Program-made: the position numbers and the translations under genes | Assembly: GCA_015472025.1 (NCBI GenBank) | Contig: BNHL01000001.1 | Location: 4,390,001-4,454,000, forward strand | DNA: 64,000 nt | From: Cytophagales bacterium WSM2-2 | GTDB taxonomy: Bacteria > Bacteroidota > Bacteroidia > Cytophagales > Cyclobacteriaceae | Direction: 5' to 3' | In this document: positions 44,188 through 52,750 of the stretch, piece after piece | Numbering within the stretch: the first letter of the stretch is position 1 | Layout: every line of letters begins with the position of its first letter | The notes under the pieces: model-generated | Databases searched by the model: none | What the model saw: the letters and a program-made list of their open reading frames with translations, nothing else | Told to the model about the DNA's origin: nothing

Positions 44188-44603
44188 CAGCGGTCAACCA
44201 GGTTTTCATAAAGAACTCTTGCATTGAAGTACCGGAGCACTGCGGAATAGAGCGCTTCCGCTTTCGGACTATTGTCTTTTGAATGATTGGAGAGATAGAC
44301 ATCAAACGTGGCGTAGTTGATATCCGGCCAGGTGTGGATGGAAAGATGTGACTCTGCCAGACAAACCACTGCGGTATATCCGCCTCCCTCAAAATTATGG
44401 TATGCTTCACCGACCTTGCAAAGTTGCAGTTTAGCTACCTGTTCATCGACAAACTCTTTAAACGACTCAAATTGTTTTAACAGATCAGCACTGTCGCTTT
44501 CAAAATTGGAGAGGATATGAAGTCCTTTCCTGGTGATCTCGGTGAAAGAAACTTTAGATTGAGGGGCCGGGTTCAAGGCTGAGGTAAATGATATCACCTG
44601 CAA
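44187..44603 (-). CDS. speD: S-adenosylmethionine decarboxylase proenzyme
   Basis: The 138-residue protein matches the short bacterial SpeD/SpeH class: KGLHIL, then the self-cleavage site ESHLSIHTWPD with Ser85 as precursor of the pyruvoyl group, and YATFDVYLS. It makes decarboxylated AdoMet, the aminopropyl donor for spermidine-synthase-like enzymes. It is the first gene of the eight-gene operon. Confidence 0.93.
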   Translation of the reverse strand: MQVISFTSALNPAPQSKVSFTEITRKGLHILSNFESDSADLLKQFESFKEFVDEQVAKLQLCKVGEAYHNFEGGGYTAVVCLAESHLSIHTWPDINYATFDVYLSNHSKDNSPKAEALYSAVLRYFNARVLYENLVDR

Positions 44604-44727
44604 TATCCGAGGTTTTTCCCGGTTGACAAAACAACATTATCATGCGATTTTTCTGTCCCTAATTATCACGAAAAAAGTATACTTTAGGCGCCTTAAAAAT
44701 ATCTCGTTTTGACTAAAAAATTCCGCC

Positions 44728-47700
44728 ATGATTCCTGGTAAAAAAATCATTCTTTTCATTTTGGCTGTGGCTGTACTCGTTATTGGAATCCTTTATTTCA
44801 CCCGGGGCAGTAACAGGCGCGACACGAATTATATAGACCCCGCGTTTGGCGAGTACGTAACTTCATACACCTCTGGTGTAATTTCGTCAGGTTCAACCGT
44901 TAGGGTTATTTTGGCCAAGGATGGTATAGACTCTTCCGCAATCGGGCAGGAGTTTGGCACAAAACTGTTTTCATTCAGCCCGTCAGTCAGTGGCAAAACG
45001 GTATGGCTCGATAAACGTACTGTTGAATTCAGGCCAAATGACCGCTTACAGGCAGGGCAGGTTTATGAGGTATCCTTTCAACTGTCCAGGCTCTTCAAAG
45101 TCTCTGATGCACTTTCTGCTTTTCAATATTCCTTTCAGGTCATTCCTCAGAATTTTGAGTTAAGTATTGACAACATCAAGCCATATGTGAAGACGGAGCT
45201 CACACGTCAGAAGATAGAAGGGCAGGTACTTACAGCCGATTTCGCACCGAATGAATCCGTTGAAAAAATCCTAGCTGTAAACCAGGATGACAAATCACTA
45301 AGAGTTACGTGGGAGCACTTGCCCGATGGAAAGCGCCATTCTTTTATTGTTGAAGATGTAACGAGGAGAGAGACAGCCAGCAAAGTAAAGCTGAAGATAG
45401 ATGGGGAAAGCATCGGTGTAAAATCAGAGGAAGAACGAGAGGTGGTCATCCCCGCATTAGGAGATTTCAAAATTCTTACAGCCAAAGTTATTCAAAACCC
45501 CAATCAATATGTGGTGCTTCAGTTTTCCGATCCTCTCAAAGAGAGACAGGAAGTAAACGGATTGATCTCCGTGGGAGCAGCTGGTAAGCTGACACTCGAT
45601 TTTGAAATTCATGACAATGAAATTTGGGTTTACCCTCCGGTCCGCCAGACGGGTACGCAGACAGTCTATGTCGAAGCGGGTCTCCGCAATATCAATGACT
45701 ATCGCATGAAGGAGGCGTCCGCCATTGAGGTCACATTTGAGCAACTTAAGCCGGAAGTCCGGTTTGTGGGAAAAGGTAATATCCTGCCAAGCACAGACGG
45801 GTTGATCCTTCCATTTGAAGCTGTGAATCTAAGGGCTGTCGATGTCAGTATTCGTAAAGTTTTTGAAAATAACATTCAGCAGTTTTTGCAAGTCAATAAT
45901 GTCAGTGGCAACCATGAAATGCATCGGGTAGGAAAAACTATCCTCAGGAAGAGTATCCGCCTGGACAATTCCGGTGTTACAGACTTGGGCAAATGGAACC
46001 GTTACACACTCGACCTTGCTACGTTGATCAACACGGAGCCGGGAGCGATCTACCAGGTCACATTAAAGTTCAGAAAATCATATGCCTCCTACGTTTGCGA
46101 TGGAGGAGCTACCGATGACCTCACCACGATCGAGAATGAGGAGATACAGAATGAGACGGATGAAGGATACCGGGGCGATGGTTACAACTATTACTACGAA
46201 GGCGATGGTTACGATTACTACGATTACGAAGGCGGTTACAAATGGAGCGAGCGTGACGATCCGTGTAAACCGTCCTATTATTCAAGCGAACGCAACGTGG
46301 TACGAAATGTTTTGGCCTCCGACTTTGGCATCACTTGCAAGCGCGGCACTGACGGCAACTCAATCGTCATTATATCAGACTTAAAAACTACAGAGCCGCT
46401 CACAGGAGTAACGGTAGAACTTTACGACTTTCAACAGCAGGTTTTGGGTACCGCCTCAACGGGAAGTGATGGCATGGTGATGATCAACACCAAAGAAACT
46501 CCGTTTTCGATTATTGCTAAAAAAGAGAGTCAGCGCGGGTATCTGCGCCTTGTAGGTGGCGAGTCGCTATCTCTCAGTGGCTTTGATGTTTCAGGCGAAA
46601 GCATTGCCAAAGGATTAAAAGGATTTATCTATGGCGAACGCGGTGTCTGGCGACCTGGCGATTCGTTGCATCTCAGTTTTATCATGGAAGATAAGAACAA
46701 GATGCTTCCGGCTACGCACCCGGTGGTGTTCGAGCTTCAAAACCCTCAAGGCATCATTACCAACCGCCAGGTGAAATCTTCATCTGAGAATGGCTTTTAC
46801 CGGTTTGCTACCGCCACTGCGCCTGATGCGCCCACGGGCAACTGGAGTGCGCACGTGAAAGTGGGCGGTTCTGAATTTGATCAGCAGATAAAGATTGAAA
46901 CAGTAAAGCCAAACCGCCTGAAAATTAACCTTGACTTCGGAACCGAACGGATCACATCTCCCAACATAACCGGCAAGCTGAATGTGAGGTGGCTCCACGG
47001 GGCTCCCGGTAAAAATCTGAAAGCACGTTTTGAGGCAACGATTGTCAAAGGCAACACCGCATTTCCAAAGTATGGCGACTACCGGTTTGAAGAACCTTTC
47101 ACCTCCTTTAATATGGAGACGCAAACGGTCTTCGAAGGAGTTACGGATGCTGAAGGTAAAGCGACATTCACTTCCTCGTTGAAGGCATCTACGCATTATC
47201 CGGGTTTCATGAACGTCTTCTTCAATGGAAAAGCCTTTGAAGAGAGTGGTAATTTCAGCATCGACAGGTTCATCCTGCTGTATTCTCCTTATGATTCTTA
47301 TGCTGGTTTAAAAATTCCTACCGGTGAGAAGTATACCGGTATGTTGTACACGGACTCCACTCAGAAAATTGAAGTCGCCTTCCTGGATGTTGCCGGTAAT
47401 CTCGTACCCCGCAATGGAGTCGAAGTGAATTTATATCGCCTCGATCGTTACTGGTGGTGGGATAACTCGAACGAAGCCATTGCCAACTACATTGAGCGGG
47501 ACGACTCAAAGCTGGTAAGTTCGAAGAAAATAAATGCGCCTACGGGAAAGGGGAGTACCACCATCAAAATTCCGGAGGTAGACTGGGGCACTTACTACCT
47601 GCGCGTCTGTGATCCAGTATCCGGGCATTGCACAGGACAGAAATTTTACATTGATCACCCGGGATATTTTGGAAGGAACAGTCGTGCAGAAAAAGGTGGG

Positions 47701-50337
47701 GCTTCGCGGTTGTCATTCGCAGCCGACAAGTCAACTTATAGCGTTGGAGAAAAAATTCGTCTTTCCGTGCCGGGAAGCGGCCAGGGAAGAGCACTGATAT
47801 CCGTTGAGAACGGAAGCAAAGTCATATCAAGGTTCTGGTCTGAAACGAAGCGTGGCGACAATACGATTTTGATCGATGCCACTGCCGAGATGACTCCCAA
47901 TGTTTTTATCAATGTGAGCCTGGTGCAACCTCATTCACAAACTGTTAATGACTTGCCCATACGTCTTTATGGAATTGTTCCGATCGGTGTGGAAGACCCC
48001 GCTACGCATTTTGACCCTGTAATTACCATGCCTGACGAACTGGAACCCGGTCAGGATGTATCAATCAAAATTTCTGAAAAGTCGAAGCGTAAAATGACCT
48101 TTACCGTGGCGATGGTAGATGAAGGATTGCTCGACATCACCCGTTTTAAAACACCTGAGCCATGGAAGCGTTTCTACGCGCGTGAAGCACTCGGTGTGAA
48201 AACGTGGGACCTCTACGATGACGTTATGGGTGCCTTCGGCTCTCGCATCGAACGCCTGCTGGCGGTGGGCGGAGATGACGGCTTGAGAGCCAAAGACGAT
48301 GACCCACGTGCCAACCGGTTCAAACCTGTGGTGAAATTCTTTGGACCGTTTACCATTGACCCGGGCAACGAAAAGGAAATAAAATTTGTGATGCCTCAGT
48401 ATATCGGCTCCGTAAAGACCATGGTCGTGGCAGGATATGAGGGCGCGTATGGCAACTCGGAAAAAGTCACTCCGGTAAGAAAGAAACTGATGGTGCTGGC
48501 GACACTGCCAAGAGTGCTCGGGCCCGAGGAGCGTCTTCGCCTGCCGATCACGATGTTCACTCAGGATAAGAAAATAAAAAATGTAAAAGTCGAAGTAAAG
48601 ACGTCTGGCCCGCTTAGCCTTCCGAACGGTGGAATTCGTACGGTCGAGATTCCGGCTTCCGGGGATTTGACCATCGATTTTGACCTGAATGTGAAATCGG
48701 AAATCGGCATCGGAAAAGTAATGGTCACCGCTTCTTCAGGTTCGATCCAGTCAACAGATGAAATCGAGATTGAGGTGCGGAATCCGAATCCTCCGGTGAG
48801 TCAGTCAACGGATATGTTTCTCGAAGCTGGCAAGAGTTGGAACGGAGCAATTTCTCCTATTGGAATGGCAGGAACAAATTCCTGTGTGCTTGAAGTTTCC
48901 TCAATTCCATCAATCAATTTAGGCTACCGACTTTATCACCTGATAGAATACCCGCACGGATGTGTGGAGCAAACCACGTCAGCAGTGTTCCCGCAACTCT
49001 ACCTTGACGTAGTTAAAGCTCTTTCCGAGCCGGAAAAAAACAGGACGAAGGCCAACATTACTAAAGCCATCGAGCGGTTGAAGATGTTTATCACACGCGA
49101 TGGAGGTTTCGCTTATTGGCCCGGTGGTGAAGACTCCGACAGTTGGGGATCTACCTATGCCGGTCATTTTTTAGTGGAAGCCGAACGCAAAGGTCATTAC
49201 GTTCCTGCCGACATGCTTAAACGTTGGAAAACATACCAGCGGAACAAAGCACTCGAGTGGAGAAAGACTGACACCAAAGATTATTACTATTCGAATACGG
49301 AACTGATCCAGGCGTATCGTCTTTATTCATTGGCAACAGCTGGTGTTGCAGAGCTCGGAGCGATGAACCGGTTGCGCGAAACCAGCGGCATTTCATTACA
49401 GAGTAAATGGATGCTCGCGGCAGCATATGTGAAAGCAGGTCAGCCTGAAGCAGCAAAAAAACTGATCGCCAGCCTCCCGACAAACGTCAGCCCTTACCAG
49501 GAGATGGCGTACACGTATGGAAGTGATTTGCGTGACAAAGCTATTATCCTGGAAACACTGACCTTGCTTGGTGAAAAGACGAAAGGCTTCGAGGTGCTCA
49601 AAGAAATCTCATCGTCCCTGAGCAATCAAAGCTATTGGATGAGTACGCAAACCATCGCATTTTGCCTGAAGGCTGTTGGCTTATTTGTTTCCACAGAAAA
49701 GAAGGGAGAGTTGAAGTTCTCTTACAATTATGGGGGAAAGCTGGTCAATGCGTCTACTGAACTGCCGCTGATGCAAGTACCACTGGCGATTACGGGAACA
49801 CAGAAAGGTTCTGTCGCCGTGACGAACTCAAGCCAGGGCAGTCTCTTCGTAAGGTTGGTGATGACCGGAACACCGGCCAGGGGTGAAGAAAAAGCCGAAG
49901 AAAATAACCTGGGTCTTTCCGTGAGCTATTCGGACCTGAAAGGCATGCCAATCGATCCTTCACAGTTAGAGCAGGGCACTCAATTTGTTGCAACCGTATC
50001 TGTGAAGAACCCCGGCCTCAGGAACAACTACGAAAACTTGGCGTTAACTCAAGTTTTTCCTTCAGGGTGGGAGATCAATAACCTGCGATTGACCAATGAC
50101 GAGGATTTGTTCAAGTCAGATCGCGGAAATTACCAGGACATCCGTGACGACAGGGTCTACACTTACTTTAGTTTGCCAAGCGGAGGAATCCGCACGTTTA
50201 AGATTCTGCTTACAGCAAGTTATACTGGCACCTATTATCTGCCCGCTATGTCGTGTGAGGCCATGTATGATCACAGTGTTTATGCGCGTAGCAAAGGCCA
50301 GGCTGTGACGGTTACCAAAGGAGGTAGCGCTCCTTAA
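44728..50337 (+). CDS. Bacterial alpha-2-macroglobulin with thioester motif
   Basis: The 1869-residue protein begins with a membrane anchor (IILFILAVAVLVIGILYF), followed by MG domains, an acidic Tyr/Gly/Asp-rich insert at about residues 475-510, the alpha-2-macroglobulin domain (IYGERGVWRPGDSLHL, GSVKTMVVAGYEGAYG) and the thioester site GCVEQ with Cys1412 and Gln1415, then the helical TED domain. It is thought to trap proteases in the periplasm. The gene directly precedes pbpC, the usual yfhM-pbpC arrangement, which points to joint envelope protection and repair. Confidence 0.95.
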   Translation: MIPGKKIILFILAVAVLVIGILYFTRGSNRRDTNYIDPAFGEYVTSYTSGVISSGSTVRVILAKDGIDSSAIGQEFGTKLFSFSPSVSGKTVWLDKRTVEFRPNDRLQAGQVYEVSFQLSRLFKVSDALSAFQYSFQVIPQNFELSIDNIKPYVKTELTRQKIEGQVLTADFAPNESVEKILAVNQDDKSLRVTWEHLPDGKRHSFIVEDVTRRETASKVKLKIDGESIGVKSEEEREVVIPALGDFKILTAKVIQNPNQYVVLQFSDPLKERQEVNGLISVGAAGKLTLDFEIHDNEIWVYPPVRQTGTQTVYVEAGLRNINDYRMKEASAIEVTFEQLKPEVRFVGKGNILPSTDGLILPFEAVNLRAVDVSIRKVFENNIQQFLQVNNVSGNHEMHRVGKTILRKSIRLDNSGVTDLGKWNRYTLDLATLINTEPGAIYQVTLKFRKSYASYVCDGGATDDLTTIENEEIQNETDEGYRGDGYNYYYEGDGYDYYDYEGGYKWSERDDPCKPSYYSSERNVVRNVLASDFGITCKRGTDGNSIVIISDLKTTEPLTGVTVELYDFQQQVLGTASTGSDGMVMINTKETPFSIIAKKESQRGYLRLVGGESLSLSGFDVSGESIAKGLKGFIYGERGVWRPGDSLHLSFIMEDKNKMLPATHPVVFELQNPQGIITNRQVKSSSENGFYRFATATAPDAPTGNWSAHVKVGGSEFDQQIKIETVKPNRLKINLDFGTERITSPNITGKLNVRWLHGAPGKNLKARFEATIVKGNTAFPKYGDYRFEEPFTSFNMETQTVFEGVTDAEGKATFTSSLKASTHYPGFMNVFFNGKAFEESGNFSIDRFILLYSPYDSYAGLKIPTGEKYTGMLYTDSTQKIEVAFLDVAGNLVPRNGVEVNLYRLDRYWWWDNSNEAIANYIERDDSKLVSSKKINAPTGKGSTTIKIPEVDWGTYYLRVCDPVSGHCTGQKFYIDHPGYFGRNSRAEKGGASRLSFAADKSTYSVGEKIRLSVPGSGQGRALISVENGSKVISRFWSETKRGDNTILIDATAEMTPNVFINVSLVQPHSQTVNDLPIRLYGIVPIGVEDPATHFDPVITMPDELEPGQDVSIKISEKSKRKMTFTVAMVDEGLLDITRFKTPEPWKRFYAREALGVKTWDLYDDVMGAFGSRIERLLAVGGDDGLRAKDDDPRANRFKPVVKFFGPFTIDPGNEKEIKFVMPQYIGSVKTMVVAGYEGAYGNSEKVTPVRKKLMVLATLPRVLGPEERLRLPITMFTQDKKIKNVKVEVKTSGPLSLPNGGIRTVEIPASGDLTIDFDLNVKSEIGIGKVMVTASSGSIQSTDEIEIEVRNPNPPVSQSTDMFLEAGKSWNGAISPIGMAGTNSCVLEVSSIPSINLGYRLYHLIEYPHGCVEQTTSAVFPQLYLDVVKALSEPEKNRTKANITKAIERLKMFITRDGGFAYWPGGEDSDSWGSTYAGHFLVEAERKGHYVPADMLKRWKTYQRNKALEWRKTDTKDYYYSNTELIQAYRLYSLATAGVAELGAMNRLRETSGISLQSKWMLAAAYVKAGQPEAAKKLIASLPTNVSPYQEMAYTYGSDLRDKAIILETLTLLGEKTKGFEVLKEISSSLSNQSYWMSTQTIAFCLKAVGLFVSTEKKGELKFSYNYGGKLVNASTELPLMQVPLAITGTQKGSVAVTNSSQGSLFVRLVMTGTPARGEEKAEENNLGLSVSYSDLKGMPIDPSQLEQGTQFVATVSVKNPGLRNNYENLALTQVFPSGWEINNLRLTNDEDLFKSDRGNYQDIRDDRVYTYFSLPSGGIRTFKILLTASYTGTYYLPAMSCEAMYDHSVYARSKGQAVTVTKGGSAP

Positions 50338-50352
50338 CGCAAGCAAGTCGGG

Positions 50353-52725
50353 ATGTGGGCATTTGTAAAGAAGCGAAGAAGATATTTCCTGGCGACCTTT
50401 GTTGTTCTGGTCACAGCATATTATTTCTGCCTTCCACGTACACTCTTCAAAGATGCGTATTCCACTGTGCTTGATGACACCAACGGGCAATTGCTCAGCG
50501 CATCAATTTCAGCGGATGGCCAGTGGCGTTTCCCCGAGAGCGATTCGGTGTCTGAAAAGTTTGCCGTAGCGTTAGTGGCGTTTGAAGACAAAAGATTCTG
50601 GGGTCACCCAGGGTTTGATTTTTTGTCGCTGGGCCGTGCGTTGCGGGAGAACATAAAAGCCGGTCGTACGGTGAGCGGTGGCAGTACTATAGACATGCAA
50701 TTGATTCGCCTTTCGCGAAAAGGGAAATCAAGAACATACCTGGAGAAGGCGATTGAGATTATCCTCGCTACCCGTCTTGAACTCCGTTATTCCAAGAGAG
50801 AAATACTTGCTCAATATGCTTCGCATGCTCCTTTCGGAGGAAATGTGGTTGGACTCGAAGCGGCCTGCTGGCGATACTTCGGACGTGATTCCCGCGACCT
50901 TTCCTGGGGCGAAGCGGCCATGCTTGCCGTGTTGCCCAACTCCCCGTCCTTAATTCATCTGGGGAAAAATCGCCAGGCACTTAAAGGCAAGCGCGATAAA
51001 CTTCTTGACAAATTAGTAAGGCTGGGCAAAATAGATAGCAACGTCTGCAGTCTCGCGAAGGCGGAACCTGTACCGGAAGCACCGCTGGACCTGCCACGAC
51101 ACGCCCGTCATCTTCTCACGAGGGTAATGAAAGAGGGCCACCTGGGGAAAAGAGTTTCTTCAACGCTGCAACTACCGCTGCAAGTTCGTGTCGAACAGAT
51201 TGTCCAGGACCATCATCAGCGCCTGAAAGGAAATCAGATTTTCAATGCCGCGGCAATCGTACTCGAGGTGGAATCAGGAAATGTGCTTGCGTATGCCGGC
51301 AATACGCGTGTACAGGAGCACGGGTATTACGGTGAGGAAGTGGATATCATTGCGGCACCAAGAAGTACAGGAAGCATCCTCAAACCATTTCTCTACGCAG
51401 CGATGCTGGATGAAGGAAAGATCCTCCCAAAAACATTGCTTCCGGATATCCCCATGGTGATCAATGGATTCGCCCCTCAGAATTTTTCGAAAGAGTTTGA
51501 TGGTGCAGTGCCTGTCGACAAAGCGCTGACACGATCTCTCAATATCCCCGCGGTTCACTTGCTGAAGCAATACCGGTATGAAAAATTCTACACACTCCTC
51601 AAGAACATAGGAATGAAAACCCTGAATAACACGCCCGATCACTACGGCTTGTCGTTGATTTTAGGTGGGGCAGAGGGCACGCTGTGGGATATCTCAGGAA
51701 TGTATGCTTCAATGGCCAGGGTCTTGAACAACTATTTTCAATATCCCGGCAGCAACTGTTACACTCCGGAAGATTTTCATAGTCCGGAGTATATTTTAAA
51801 AAGCAATGACTCCAATGAGGAACTACCTCGGACAAATAGTTCTTTTTTAAGTGCAGGATCGATCTCGCTGATTTTTGACATGCTAAAAGAAGTCTACAGG
51901 CCCGACGAGCAAGCAGGCTGGAAGTACTTCAACAGTTCGAAGGCCATTGCGTGGAAGACAGGGACGAGCTTTGGCTTTCGCGATGGATGGGCCGTAGGAG
52001 TGACTCCTCACTATGTCGTTGGCGTATGGGTGGGAAACGCTGACGGCACCGGGAGACCGGGGCTGACCGGAACGCAAACAGCATCGCCCATCATGTTCGA
52101 TATCTTCTCGCAAATCAAAGAAGAGGACTGGTTCCTTCAACCCCAAAGCGAGATGAGCAGAATCACCGTTTGCGCCAGCAGCGGGCATAGGAACACTCCT
52201 TTGTGTAGCCAGATTGATACAGTTTGGGTTTCGAATCCCGGACTGCAAAGTTCTCCCTGTCCAAACCATACCACCATACACCTTTCACCCGACAGGAGAT
52301 ACCAGGTTAATACTGCCTGTCCTGCGGTGAACAGCATGATCGAAGAGAACTGGTTTGTGCTTCCCCCGGTCCAGGAATTTTATTTTCGTCAAAAGAACCT
52401 TTCATACAAAACATTGCCACCTTTTCACGAAAGCTGCCACCAGGAATTGACGAGAGCATCCATGGAATTGATTTATCCCAAACCACGATCGCGGATATTT
52501 GTACCACGCGAACTCGATGGTTCACCGGGTAAAGTAGTTTTTGAAGTTGCTCATCATAGTCCCGGCACCGCTTTGTATTGGCATCTCGATGGAAACTATG
52601 TGGGCAGTACACGCAATGCGCATCAACTGAGTCTTCACCCACCATCAGGCAACCACACACTGGTGCTTGTCGATGAATCCGGGGAGTCGCTCCAGCGTAG
52701 CTTTGAGGTTATTTCGGGTAAGTGA
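50353..52725 (+). CDS. pbpC: Penicillin-binding protein 1C
   Basis: The 790-residue bifunctional peptidoglycan synthase has an N-terminal TM helix, a transglycosylase domain (EDKRFWGHPG with Glu78, GGSTIDMQ), a transpeptidase domain (SILK with Ser341/Lys344, SLN at 395-397, KTGT from 535) and the C-terminal BiPBP_C domain (residues about 695-790). All active-site motifs are intact. It begins 15 bases after the alpha-2-macroglobulin gene and is almost certainly co-transcribed with it. Confidence 0.96.
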   Translation: MWAFVKKRRRYFLATFVVLVTAYYFCLPRTLFKDAYSTVLDDTNGQLLSASISADGQWRFPESDSVSEKFAVALVAFEDKRFWGHPGFDFLSLGRALRENIKAGRTVSGGSTIDMQLIRLSRKGKSRTYLEKAIEIILATRLELRYSKREILAQYASHAPFGGNVVGLEAACWRYFGRDSRDLSWGEAAMLAVLPNSPSLIHLGKNRQALKGKRDKLLDKLVRLGKIDSNVCSLAKAEPVPEAPLDLPRHARHLLTRVMKEGHLGKRVSSTLQLPLQVRVEQIVQDHHQRLKGNQIFNAAAIVLEVESGNVLAYAGNTRVQEHGYYGEEVDIIAAPRSTGSILKPFLYAAMLDEGKILPKTLLPDIPMVINGFAPQNFSKEFDGAVPVDKALTRSLNIPAVHLLKQYRYEKFYTLLKNIGMKTLNNTPDHYGLSLILGGAEGTLWDISGMYASMARVLNNYFQYPGSNCYTPEDFHSPEYILKSNDSNEELPRTNSSFLSAGSISLIFDMLKEVYRPDEQAGWKYFNSSKAIAWKTGTSFGFRDGWAVGVTPHYVVGVWVGNADGTGRPGLTGTQTASPIMFDIFSQIKEEDWFLQPQSEMSRITVCASSGHRNTPLCSQIDTVWVSNPGLQSSPCPNHTTIHLSPDRRYQVNTACPAVNSMIEENWFVLPPVQEFYFRQKNLSYKTLPPFHESCHQELTRASMELIYPKPRSRIFVPRELDGSPGKVVFEVAHHSPGTALYWHLDGNYVGSTRNAHQLSLHPPSGNHTLVLVDESGESLQRSFEVISGK

Positions 52726-52750
52726 GCTATTTAGGACGAGCTAAGGATAC

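Noticed and set aside
44728..50337. The Tyr/Gly/Asp-rich stretch near 46140-46250 as a frameshift or inserted repeat
   Set aside because: The frame stays intact and the stretch looks like an acidic low-complexity loop of this alpha-2-macroglobulin type.
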